DNA of 64,000 nucleotides from UBA7957 sp965224675 (lineage in GTDB: Bacteria; Pseudomonadota; Gammaproteobacteria; Granulosicoccales; Granulosicoccaceae): NCBI GenBank assembly GCA_965224675.1, contig CBDDAA010000004.1, positions 3,169,978 to 3,233,977 of the forward strand, in the 5' to 3' direction. Under the pieces are notes generated by a model. The model was not told where the DNA came from. It made no database searches and saw nothing but the letters and a program-made list of their open reading frames with translations. Both the position numbers and the translations under genes were made by a program. Shown here one piece after another: positions 44,734 to 53,338 of the stretch (positions within the stretch are counted from its first letter, which is position 1; each line of letters opens with the position of its first letter).

Positions 44734-45367
44734 TAAGTCTTTTTAATCGTGTAATAAACCGGAACGGATAAAACAAGATGAATCCAGCAAGTACTAAATG
44801 CCCGGCAATAAATAAATAGGCTTCATTTTTTGTTGGATTATGACCGATACGAACCCGCATATGTGACACCCAATCCCACACCTCAGGGATTGGGTTAAAC
44901 CGCCCTGGTTCGTGTGAATTCACAATGAAAAATGCCAGATCTTCAATTCCTGACAGCATTATTACCAATAAAGAAAAAGACAGCCGCAGGGTGTTTTCAG
45001 TACTTCCACCTCCCAGCCGGTAGGACAGCGCAAGTGACAAAATAATGATCGGTACAAGAATCAGCGTATTGTAATAGATACCGCCCCCATCAGCGACAAA
45101 CAACTCATAAAATAACCGTGGTACGTAAACTACAAAAAACAGCAGAAAACAACAAACAATTGCGATTAAAGCAATATTGTGGGTTTGAAAAAAATGATAA
45201 TCTAAAAGACTGATACTGATAGCTGCAAGAAAAAACGGCAGCAATTTAAGCAGGAATATGGCTAAACTTTTTACTTCTCTATCGTGAGGCAAATAGAGAA
45301 TAATGTACATACCGAGTACAATCGCAAACAGTCCACAGGTAATCGATACATACATTTTATATTTCAT
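44714..45367 (-). CDS. Integral membrane protein of unknown function
   Basis: Encodes 217 aa with about six hydrophobic segments (near residues 7-28, 35-55, 63-86, 97-118, 125-150 and 187-208). Between the last two is a hydrophilic loop (HEPGRFNPIPEVWDWVSHMRVR). No catalytic motif is recognised. It is the first gene of the glycan operon, 11 bp after the sohB stop, and overlaps the ATP-grasp gene. It may anchor or transport the product. Confidence 0.6.
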   Translation of the reverse strand: MKYKMYVSITCGLFAIVLGMYIILYLPHDREVKSLAIFLLKLLPFFLAAISISLLDYHFFQTHNIALIAIVCCFLLFFVVYVPRLFYELFVADGGGIYYNTLILVPIIILSLALSYRLGGGSTENTLRLSFSLLVIMLSGIEDLAFFIVNSHEPGRFNPIPEVWDWVSHMRVRIGHNPTKNEAYLFIAGHLVLAGFILFYPFRFITRLKRLNVVDKA

Positions 45368-45378
45368 AGTGAGATAAA

Positions 45379-46470
45379 CTAACTAAAATAGCGCATTTTC
45401 TGCAAACGACTCACCGCTTTCATCATCACAGATTCCAACACACCCTCTATAGAAAACCCAAGTTTCTCCAACAACTTTTTCTTCATCTCAAACTTGACTT
45501 CGTAAACATCCGATTCCTCACACAAGTCAACCAGGTATTCATCACTAGTCATTAGTTCATCGACCAGCTTATTATCCACGGCCTGTTGTCCTGACCAGGT
45601 CTCACCTGTAGCTATGGCGGTTATGTCCAGATCCGGACGATGTTCTTCTACAAAACCCTTAAACTGAGCATGGATGGTTTCCAGGTCTTCAACAAACTTC
45701 TCTCGCCCCTTATCTGTATTTTCACCAAAAATAGTCAGCGTTCGTTTGAACTCACCGGCAGTGAGCATTTCAAAATCAACATCATGTTTTTTCAGCAGGC
45801 GGTGAAAATTTGGAATTTGCGCAACAACACCAATTGAACCCAAGACAGCAAAAGGTGCAGCCACAATTTTATTCGCGACACAGGCCATCATATAACCTCC
45901 ACTGGCGGCTACTTTATCAACACAGACAGTAAGCGGAATCTTCTGCTTCTTGATTCTATCCAGTTGGGAAGCGGCTAAACCATATGAAGTAACCATACCT
46001 CCTCCGCTTTCCAGTTTTACAACCACTTCATCTTCAAGCTCCGCCATCGACAATATTGCAGTGATTTCCTTGCGTAACGGGGTGACTTCAGAGGCACGAA
46101 TATCACCGTCAAAGTCAACCACATAAACCCGTTTTTTACGCGGCTCAGCGATCACCGTTTTACCATCTCCACGCTGCTTGGACGCACGTTTTGCCGCTTG
46201 TTTATCTTTTTTGCGTTGCTCCTTCTTTTGTTTCTTTTCCAGTTTTAGTTCTTGTTTGAGGTCTTCAGGGTTAATGATCAGACTGCGCACAGCGTCTTTC
46301 ATGCCGTCCAGATCATCGTTGAGTTTTGTTAGCCCGATTTCGCCCTTTTGAGCATCTTTTTTTGCATGACTGCCCATCGCAGTTGCTATTCCGACCAGTG
46401 CTATGATTGCAATGACAACCGTAAGGACTTTGGCCAGAAACAGGCCATAGTTGAGAAAAAAATCTGCCAC
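45379..46470 (-). CDS. sohB: Inner-membrane protease SohB (S49 family)
   Basis: Encodes 363 aa. An N-terminal membrane anchor (about residues 5-31) is followed by a Lys/Glu-rich segment. The S49 core reads VKLESGGGMVTSYGLAA, then the nucleophile serine in KVAASGGYMMACVA, and GSIGVVAQIPNFH. These match SohB, a periplasm-facing relative of signal peptide peptidase SppA. The glycan genes start 11 bp downstream on the same strand, so read-through is likely although functions are unrelated. Confidence 0.92.
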   Translation of the reverse strand: MADFFLNYGLFLAKVLTVVIAIIALVGIATAMGSHAKKDAQKGEIGLTKLNDDLDGMKDAVRSLIINPEDLKQELKLEKKQKKEQRKKDKQAAKRASKQRGDGKTVIAEPRKKRVYVVDFDGDIRASEVTPLRKEITAILSMAELEDEVVVKLESGGGMVTSYGLAASQLDRIKKQKIPLTVCVDKVAASGGYMMACVANKIVAAPFAVLGSIGVVAQIPNFHRLLKKHDVDFEMLTAGEFKRTLTIFGENTDKGREKFVEDLETIHAQFKGFVEEHRPDLDITAIATGETWSGQQAVDNKLVDELMTSDEYLVDLCEESDVYEVKFEMKKKLLEKLGFSIEGVLESVMMKAVSRLQKMRYFS

Positions 46471-46613
46471 TTAAATCTCCAGAGTTCGCCGAGGCGGGTT
46501 TAGTACAACATCAATTCAATTGATGACGTGAGTTATTGTGCAAAAAAAGTCTAATGTGTTATGTCATGATGATCAATTCGCCCGGATAAAATATTGCCGG
46601 TTCCTCATGCTTG

Positions 46614-48827
46614 TCACCCAGGTTTAGCTTTGCTTATGAAAAAGCACTGATGAATCTTCGGTTTACGGGCAAAATCACGAGCAATAGAGGCACGTGATTC
46701 ATCCGTAACTTCATAGCGATCAAGCTGTTTTCTATCGAGCTTAAATTTCCTGAAATTATTAGAAAATATCAATAGGCCATCCTGACTTAGTAAACGAAGC
46801 GTTTGCCGGATAATTCTTACATGATCCCGCTGCACATCCCAATCTGTATCCATTCGGTTGCTATTGGAAAATGTGGGCGGATCCAGCAAGATCAAATCAT
46901 ATTCCAGATTTTCCGGTGGGCTATCCAGCCAAGCCAGACAATCTGCGCGAATAAATTGATGATTCGTGCTGTAGTCAAGATTAAGCGCCAGGTTTCGCTT
47001 CGCCCAATCCAGATAATTACTGGACATATCAATGGTTGTCGTGGTGCTCGCTCCTCCTATAGCTGCACATACTGTTGCTGTGCCGGTATAGGCGAACAGG
47101 TTGAGAAATCGTTTACCTCTAGCGCGCTTGTATATCCAACGCCGAATCTTACGTGAGTCGGCAAAAATTCCGCTATCGAGATAATCAAACAGATTCACCT
47201 CAAATCGACAACCATGCTCCTCAATAACAAATGTTTCTTTTCGTTTTTGCAGTTTTTCATATTGCTGCAAGCCACTCTGGCGACGGCGCTCCTTAATACT
47301 AATGGCATCTGGATCACAGGCCAATACCGCAGGGATTTCTGCAACGGCTGCCTGCAAACGCTGAGCTGCAACCTTCTTATCCACACTTGCCGGGGCGCGG
47401 TATTCCTGTATATGCACATACCGACGAGCAGACTCATAGACATCAATGGCCAAAGCGTATTCGGGTAGATCAGCATCATAAACCCGATAGCAGCCTATAC
47501 CCTCTGCTTTTGCCCATTTTTCAATCAATTTGAAATTTTTGCGCAACCGATTGGCAAACATCTCAGCGTGCCTGTGCTTAGTGGGTAAACTCAAACGAGA
47601 GGATTGCTGCCAGGGTGAGACTTTCGTTTCGCAATGCCTACCCGTAGTTTGTTCAACAGAGGATTGCAGAGGAATCTCAGCTTGTATCAATTTACAGGCG
47701 ATGCCACCATTGGCGCAATCGAGACGTTGTTCTGTCCTTAATCGGATTCGGTGCATCAAATCCGGATTGGCAGTAATCACACCCAGCCGCCAGCCACCGA
47801 ACTGCCGCTTGAATACACGACCTAATGTGGAATAGAGTTTCCCTATATCTGAGCTATGCTGCATTCGCACGCCATAAGGCGGGTTGCATAATACCAACCC
47901 TACAGGCATGTCACGAGGGTATTGAATTTGTTCGATATTACCTATTTTTACATTAACCACACTCTGCAAACCTGCTAAAGCTACATTTTGAGTAGCCTGA
48001 CTGATAACGCCGGTGGATCGATCAGAACCGTATATCTGATTTTTCAACACCGCAAGCCCTTGTTTGCCTCGCTGCATCGCCTCAGAACGCAGCGCGTTCC
48101 AGAGTTCGCTCTGATGCCCTTTCCAACCCAAAAAACCAAAATAATCCCGTTGTGCCTGTGGCGCTATATCAGCCGCCATCATTGCAGCCTCAATCAAGAA
48201 TGTACCCGAGCCACATAGAGGATCGCAAAAACTCCTGCCCTCGGCTGCCAGTGCCGGCCAACCCATGGCATAGAGTAAAGCCGCTGCCAGATTCTCCTTC
48301 AATGGCGCCATTGTCGCTTCATCGCGATAACCGCGTCGATGCAAGCTCATACCTGCCAAATCAAGGGCCAGCCGCGCCTTGTTACGATATAGATACAGAT
48401 TGATTCTGATTGATGGTTTCTGCCGATCAACACTGGGTCTGATCCCCGTCGCCTCACGGAACTGATCAACAATTGCGTCTTTAACCTTCAAAGCACCATA
48501 TTGGGAATGCGTGATTGTTGAACGTGCAGTGAAAAAGTCAACGGCTAGTGTGCTGTTAACATCCATTTGCTGCGACCAATCCACCTCTCTGATCTGCTCG
48601 TATAATGCCTCCGCAGATGCCGCCGGAAACTCAGCTAACGGCAAAAGCACACGATTTGCCACCCGCGACCACAGACATACCCGATAGGCTTGCTCAAGTG
48701 AACCGTTAAAATAAAGCCCTGAGCCAACGACTTTGATCTCGCTGATGCCCATGGCTTCGATTTCGGGTTTTAATATCGACTCAAGACCCGTTGCTACTGT
48801 TACAAAAAATTGTTGAGTTTGAGACAC
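46614..48827 (-). CDS. rlmL: Bifunctional 23S rRNA methyltransferase RlmKL
   Basis: Encodes 737 aa, the length of the fused RlmL-RlmK enzyme. The first half has a THUMP domain (about residues 45-155) and the N2-guanine methyltransferase motif VLCNPPYGVRM. The second half has the FLNLFAYTGTATVCAA SAM site and LILLDPPTFSNS of the m7G methyltransferase. It modifies G2445 and G2069 (E. coli numbering) in 23S rRNA. Monocistronic. Confidence 0.95.
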   Translation of the reverse strand: MSQTQQFFVTVATGLESILKPEIEAMGISEIKVVGSGLYFNGSLEQAYRVCLWSRVANRVLLPLAEFPAASAEALYEQIREVDWSQQMDVNSTLAVDFFTARSTITHSQYGALKVKDAIVDQFREATGIRPSVDRQKPSIRINLYLYRNKARLALDLAGMSLHRRGYRDEATMAPLKENLAAALLYAMGWPALAAEGRSFCDPLCGSGTFLIEAAMMAADIAPQAQRDYFGFLGWKGHQSELWNALRSEAMQRGKQGLAVLKNQIYGSDRSTGVISQATQNVALAGLQSVVNVKIGNIEQIQYPRDMPVGLVLCNPPYGVRMQHSSDIGKLYSTLGRVFKRQFGGWRLGVITANPDLMHRIRLRTEQRLDCANGGIACKLIQAEIPLQSSVEQTTGRHCETKVSPWQQSSRLSLPTKHRHAEMFANRLRKNFKLIEKWAKAEGIGCYRVYDADLPEYALAIDVYESARRYVHIQEYRAPASVDKKVAAQRLQAAVAEIPAVLACDPDAISIKERRRQSGLQQYEKLQKRKETFVIEEHGCRFEVNLFDYLDSGIFADSRKIRRWIYKRARGKRFLNLFAYTGTATVCAAIGGASTTTTIDMSSNYLDWAKRNLALNLDYSTNHQFIRADCLAWLDSPPENLEYDLILLDPPTFSNSNRMDTDWDVQRDHVRIIRQTLRLLSQDGLLIFSNNFRKFKLDRKQLDRYEVTDESRASIARDFARKPKIHQCFFISKAKPG

Positions 48828-48903
48828 CTTGTCTATTCAGCCTGAAGAGTTGTGTGGCGAGAAACGTAAGTCTAAGGAAAAAGGCAGTGGCAATGCAATA
48901 TTA

Positions 48904-50202
48904 TTAACTAAATCCCCCTTTTTTTAGTGCTGCCTCAATAACTTCAACAACTTCAGGGCTATCCCATTCTAACGCACCTCGGTAAGCGTGGGTGATATTA
49001 CCCGCCTGATCGAGCAGAAAGTTTGAGGGATAGGCATAAACGTTCCAGTCCAAAACAGTTTTACCCGTATCATCGAGTAATATTTCAAAGTTTACTGGCA
49101 AGTCTTTGACAAAACGCTTTATATGCGCCTCTGGCTCACCGATATTTATGGTTACTACTGCAAACGGCTTATCTTTGAATTTCTCTACCAAACGACTCAG
49201 TGATGGAATCTCCCGAACACAGGGTCCGCACCAACTGGCCCAGAAATTCAACAGGACAACCTTACCTTCATAATTGAAGAGTGATTTATCGCCGCCATAC
49301 AATGACTTGAGCGTTAGCGGTGGCGCCTTTTTATCACCTTTATAAATCTGTAATGTCGCGTTGCCAAAGATGACTTCTGCAGAATTGACAATGCTTGGTA
49401 TTTCATCGGCGGATATACGTTTTGCGACCTTTACACCTGTCATCAATTTCATCGCCTTTTCAACAATGCCTGCCAGTTTCGCTTTTGCAGCCAGATCGTC
49501 AGCCGATAGATCTTCTTCCGGGCGCATATGAAAACCACCGGCAACACCTTTCAACAAATGGGTAAATACCTGGCTGCCTGATTCTGACAACATCTCACTG
49601 ATTTCCTTGCTGCGTGCAAATTTTGTCGAATACTCAGGTTGGATCAAATAAATCGGTAAGATCGCTGTGCCTGCAATAGATTTGTATTTGGCTTTTTGCC
49701 CCATTGCGGCCTGACCATCAAGTAGATGCGGGGTAAAAAAGATATACCCTTTAAGAAATTGAGAATCTGGATATCGCGTCTGCCAGAGCCTGGCCACCTC
49801 TAACGCAAGTGCAGCCCCGCGACCGGCAGTGATGAATGTCAGTGATTTATAGCCCTGTTTTTCTGCATATTCCAGCAACAGTAGCAAGTCTTCACGCTTG
49901 AACTCTGCAAGGCTGGTGCGTGATTCTGGCACCATATAGCTCGCATGCAGATCAATCGCCCAAACGTCTGTGCCTAACGCAGACAGATCCATGGCAATCG
50001 GCTGATAGGCACCGCGCAATCCACGCTCTGAGGGAAGCCACAAAAGCAACTCTGTGCCGTCTCCAATATAACGGGTGGAGGAAATTACGCTGCCCGATTC
50101 CAACTCAATCTCGCTTTGCTCAAAAGCGAAAGAATTGTATGTGCTCAAACAACACCAGCTTATAAACCAATATTTTGCTGATAGACAAATTTTAGTTATC
50201 AT
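48904..50202 (-). CDS. TlpA-like thioredoxin fused to a degenerate alpha/beta-hydrolase domain
   Basis: Encodes 432 aa from ATG 50202; a TTG at 50229 opens nine codons earlier. The signal peptide is about 25 residues. Residues about 45-270 resemble an alpha/beta hydrolase, but the nucleophile elbow reads TAGRGAAL, with no Ser in the expected G-x-S-x-G. Residues about 300-430 form a TlpA/ResA-type thioredoxin domain with the active site NFWASWCGPCVREIPSL and the cis-proline segment AYPSNFLLD. It is probably a periplasmic thiol reductase whose front domain binds a partner or ligand. Confidence 0.82.
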   Translation of the reverse strand: MITKICLSAKYWFISWCCLSTYNSFAFEQSEIELESGSVISSTRYIGDGTELLLWLPSERGLRGAYQPIAMDLSALGTDVWAIDLHASYMVPESRTSLAEFKREDLLLLLEYAEKQGYKSLTFITAGRGAALALEVARLWQTRYPDSQFLKGYIFFTPHLLDGQAAMGQKAKYKSIAGTAILPIYLIQPEYSTKFARSKEISEMLSESGSQVFTHLLKGVAGGFHMRPEEDLSADDLAAKAKLAGIVEKAMKLMTGVKVAKRISADEIPSIVNSAEVIFGNATLQIYKGDKKAPPLTLKSLYGGDKSLFNYEGKVVLLNFWASWCGPCVREIPSLSRLVEKFKDKPFAVVTINIGEPEAHIKRFVKDLPVNFEILLDDTGKTVLDWNVYAYPSNFLLDQAGNITHAYRGALEWDSPEVVEVIEAALKKGGFS

Positions 50203-50338
50203 AGATGAACAGATCCTGACTCTCTGCAATGCGTTGATTTCATCTGTAAAGGTTACTTTAATTTAAATGCGTTGACCAGACAACATTCTGCGGCTACTAC
50301 CGGAAGTTTTTTATGCACGATTATTTTTCACAAAACCC

Positions 50339-50368
50339 AGTACTGCGTCAACGTAGGATTGGTGGGTA
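50339..50368. repeat. Diverged copy of the 29.6-kb element end
   Basis: AGTACTGCGTCAACGTAGG followed by ATTGGTGGGTAC resembles the end of the 311-bp element (AGTACTCCATCAACATAGG, then ATTGATG). It lies just before the DUF1499 gene, covering part of its upstream region. No second end is visible nearby, so it is a solo end or a chance likeness. Confidence 0.35.
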
Positions 50369-50383
50369 CCTACGGAAATTGAT

Positions 50384-50857
50384 ATGAAAACAGCTTTAAT
50401 TATTATAATCCTATTATTACTCGCTGTGCTTGTAGCCTTTATCGCGCTTGGCATATTATCAAAATCAGGAAGCGCTGTGGGGATAGTCAATGGCTCGCTC
50501 GCAAAATGTCCCAACAAACCCAATTGTGTCTGCAGCGAGCAAGATACCAAAAAACAACACGCTATCGAGCCTATTACTTTTTCACACAACATCACCTCTG
50601 ATCCACTATCGATCCTGAAAAATGCAGTGCGGGAAATGGGCGGCACAATCCATATTGAAGATGACCAGTATTTTGCAGCAACTTTTAGCTCAAACCTGTT
50701 CGGATTTGTAGACGACCTGGAAATCCGAATTGATCCGAACAAAGCAGTAATTCACCTGCGCTCTGCATCCAGAGTGGGCTATAGCGACAGGGGGGTCAAT
50801 AAAAAAAGAATTGAAATCTTAAGAGATCTTTATGAGAAAGATCAGATTCGAAAATAG
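50384..50857 (+). CDS. DUF1499 family protein
   Basis: Encodes 157 aa. One N-terminal hydrophobic segment (about residues 3-24) probably anchors it in the membrane. The DUF1499 signature CPNKPNCVCSEQ (near 40-52) is followed by HAIEPITF, VREMGGTIHIEDDQYFAATF, FVDDLEIRID and IHLRSASRVGYSDRGVNKKRIE, conserved through the family. The family has no established function. Monocistronic, divergent from the thioredoxin-fusion gene. Confidence 0.85.
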   Translation: MKTALIIIILLLLAVLVAFIALGILSKSGSAVGIVNGSLAKCPNKPNCVCSEQDTKKQHAIEPITFSHNITSDPLSILKNAVREMGGTIHIEDDQYFAATFSSNLFGFVDDLEIRIDPNKAVIHLRSASRVGYSDRGVNKKRIEILRDLYEKDQIRK

Positions 50858-50996
50858 ATCCTCAAGGGTAAAATAGTACTGCCGATGTGGTATATCTCCA
50901 TCAATCACTACACTAGCCAGCTGGATCCAGGTACAATCCGTCACGCCCATAAATAACCGCTAAAGGAATATATATTGAAAAATCAGAGCACTGTTT

Positions 50997-51058
50997 TATA
51001 CCTGAATCCGTGACTCCACTACGCCATGAGGCGCATTGAAGTCACGGATTCAGGTATA
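50997..51058. repeat. Perfect 19-bp inverted repeat
   Basis: TATACCTGAATCCGTGACT (50997-51015) and its exact reverse complement (51040-51058) flank a 24-bp loop containing CACTACGCCATGAGGCGC. It lies between the converging DUF1499 and acidic-protein genes, so it may act as a two-way terminator, although no T-run follows. The loop's ACTCCACTACGCCA is close to ACTTCATTACGCCA in the hairpin at 55799-55892, suggesting one repeat family. Confidence 0.6.
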
Positions 51059-51074
51059 AGGCAGATCAAACACG

Positions 51075-51818
51075 CTACCGATTTATCAATTCGTCATTTA
51101 ATTTATCGAGATCAACTGAGGTTTCATCAGAATCTGTCAATTCATCATCTATCGATGAAAGTACGCTTTCAAGTTTTCGCGACTCAGTGGAAGGCTCATC
51201 ATTAAACAGATCGTTTGTACCCGCCTGCCATTGCTTTGTGTCGACGAATGCAGCTTCTGACTCATATATTTCTTCATCAATGCTGGAAAGTTGTTTGTCA
51301 AAGTTTTGTGACTCTTCGTCAGACTTATCGAAGAAATGATCAGTCAAAGGGGATTCATGATCGAAATCCTCAACCTTTAACCTCTTATCCAAAACCTCAT
51401 TCACGGTTTGTTCATTTGTGAATGGGTCTGTTTGTGTGAACATTTGTGTGTTTTTACTCAGCACTGGAATAGTCTCCCTTTGCGTTTGCTTCAAATCTTC
51501 AGGTGCATCCTGAATAGATCCCATTAATTCTGAATCAGATGGCTCTGATTCAAGCAATAGGTTGTTGTCCATCAGCTCATGTTCTTTTACAAACGAGCTG
51601 GATTGATCCGAAATAGCAGTATTCCCGGCATCATTAATTACCTCATCCTGATACATAACTTTGTTATAATAATCCTGAGTCGTAACGCAATCACGCTGCA
51701 CGTTGTCAGTGATCGCTTTGCCGCCATTCGCCAGTCTTAACGCCGTTTCATAGTGGCTTTCCCGGTATAAAGCTTTCTCCGGCTTGCCCTCATTATTATC
51801 ATGCTTATCATCTGCCAT
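51075..51818 (-). CDS. Highly acidic protein of unknown function
   Basis: Encodes 247 aa, rich in Asp, Glu and Ser with few hydrophobic residues, so probably largely disordered. The first 60 residues (YRESHYETALRLANGGKAITDNVQRD) look more ordered. Two similar motifs recur near the end: KQLSSIDEEIYESEAAFVD and ESVLSSIDDELTDSDETSVD. No signal peptide or membrane helix. It is not recognised as a known family. Confidence 0.55.
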   Translation of the reverse strand: MADDKHDNNEGKPEKALYRESHYETALRLANGGKAITDNVQRDCVTTQDYYNKVMYQDEVINDAGNTAISDQSSSFVKEHELMDNNLLLESEPSDSELMGSIQDAPEDLKQTQRETIPVLSKNTQMFTQTDPFTNEQTVNEVLDKRLKVEDFDHESPLTDHFFDKSDEESQNFDKQLSSIDEEIYESEAAFVDTKQWQAGTNDLFNDEPSTESRKLESVLSSIDDELTDSDETSVDLDKLNDELINR

Positions 51819-51968
51819 AAGCGCCTTCCATCCTGATCGTGCGTAGTGTAAAGCTGCTATAATAAAACGCTTTTATTTTCAGAAGAAATAGGTACTGTAA
51901 AAGTGTTAACCCGATCACACTTTTACCCACTATCAAGCTAGGGGCTTTTGCTGAATAAAAGCAGAAAA

Positions 51969-52610
51969 ATGAACACTAACCTATCTACACGCAACGCATT
52001 GATGCTGCTTACATCGCAATGTCCACACTGCAAGCAAGTATTGGATAATCTGGTGACGCTTGTAAAAGACGGTACCATCAGCCAACTGGAAATCATAAAT
52101 ATAGAGCAGCAACCTGACCTCGCGACTGACTTGAATGTCCGCAGCGTGCCTTGGCTCAGGTTAGGTCGAATAGAGTTAAGTGGAGCACGAACCTTAAGCG
52201 AGTTACGGGAATGGGCGGCAAAAGCAAATTCCACTGAAGGCATGGTTTTGCATTTAAATGAACTACTGACGACAGGCCAAATGGCGTTGGCCGTGGAATG
52301 GGTAAAAAAAGAACCCGACTACATGGATGCCATCATGATCATTTTGGCAGAACCAGAAGCTAAAATTAATGTCCGTGTTGGAATCGGAGTCATCATGGAA
52401 GCATTGCAGGGGTCAGAGGTGATTAATGATTATGTAGTGCAACTGGGAGAACTGACCCTTCATAAAGCAGCACCTGTACGCGCCGATGCCGCTTATTATT
52501 TAGCCTTAACACAAAACACAGATGCCCTACCCTACCTTAAGGCACTCTTAAGTGATGAAAGCGCCGAAGTAAAAGAGATCGCTGAAGACGGTTTGAACGA
52601 GCTGCAGTGA
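51969..52610 (+). CDS. Thioredoxin-like/HEAT-repeat fusion protein
   Basis: Encodes 213 aa from ATG 51969; a TTG at 51948 also opens the frame. The first 75 residues have a thioredoxin-fold pattern with a redox CPHC site (LTSQCPHCKQVLDNL) and a cis-proline region VRSVPWLRLG. The last 110 residues contain HEAT-like helices (APVRADAAYYLALTQNTDALPYL, then SAEVKEIAEDGL). It is probably cytoplasmic, as there is no signal peptide. Its TGA overlaps the ATG of the following porin remnant. Confidence 0.72.
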   Translation: MNTNLSTRNALMLLTSQCPHCKQVLDNLVTLVKDGTISQLEIINIEQQPDLATDLNVRSVPWLRLGRIELSGARTLSELREWAAKANSTEGMVLHLNELLTTGQMALAVEWVKKEPDYMDAIMIILAEPEAKINVRVGIGVIMEALQGSEVINDYVVQLGELTLHKAAPVRADAAYYLALTQNTDALPYLKALLSDESAEVKEIAEDGLNELQ

Positions 52611-52991
52611 TGCAAACATCGAAGCGCTTTATATTCTGCGCATTAGTCTTGCGCTACAGAATTACTGCTGGATAGCGGTTTTAACATAACCGGCCATTGG
52701 GGTGAGCGCAGTCCCGACGAGGGCAATGTAGACCCTTTCGGATTTTACATTAAAGTTGGACAAAGATTAGGTGATTCACAACAACACAGGGTGTCAGTGA
52801 GCTACCAGATGGTTGAAGATCTGGATACAGAAGATGATGAAGCCAGCCGTGCGGAACTTCAATACGTATTTGTCTTTCCGAAAAAGGGCGTAGAGTTATT
52901 CGCGGCATATTCATCAGAAGATCTGAAACGCGCAACGGGTGATCTGGAAACCCAAACCTTGGCTTCTCTGGGTTCAAGAATCAAGTTTTAG
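52610..52991 (+). pseudogene. Remnant of an outer-membrane beta-barrel (porin-like) gene
   Basis: ATG 52610 overlaps the upstream stop (TGATG) and begins a signal peptide (MQTSKRFIFCALVL) that runs into a stop at 52673. In another frame, open from about 52647, a barrel-like C-terminus of about 114 residues follows: FGFYIKVGQRLGD, HRVSVSYQM, ELQYVFVFP and KKGVELFAAYSSE. It ends in GSRIKF with the terminal Phe typical of outer-membrane barrels. The signal peptide and last strands remain, so most of the gene was lost by an internal deletion with a frame change. Confidence 0.6.
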
Positions 52992-53338
52992 GAACGATTT
53001 GTGAGGCTCCTACTCAGCATACCAACACGATACGCGTTTAGTACCTGAGTTGATAGAGACCAGCCGGGTAAGAGCCTCCCTTTTATTTTAGAGCAATAAA
53101 AATAACAAAACAAGATGCCAGAAAAATCTAATTAGTGCTTCAAAATCGGATAGTTATGCGATTTACACCCAGCTCTTCACCTTCAAAAGTCAAAGCGTAA
53201 GCATGGCAGGATCCAAACCGGCATTACAATCCAAAAACTGACACTCCCGTTCAGCTCATACACATTCTCGAAAATTTATTTTTATACGATGGCATTGGCT
53301 TGCTAGAATAGATAAGAACGCTATCTATTGAAATAATT
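52992..53338. other. Intergenic region before mechanosensitive channel gene
   Basis: 347 bp without a gene. GAGGCTC (near 53002) can pair with GAGCCTC (near 53070), and ACTCAG inside with CTGAGT, followed by CCTTTTATTTT, which could terminate the upstream transcript. The channel gene's promoter is presumably near 53250-53330, where AT content rises. Confidence 0.35.
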
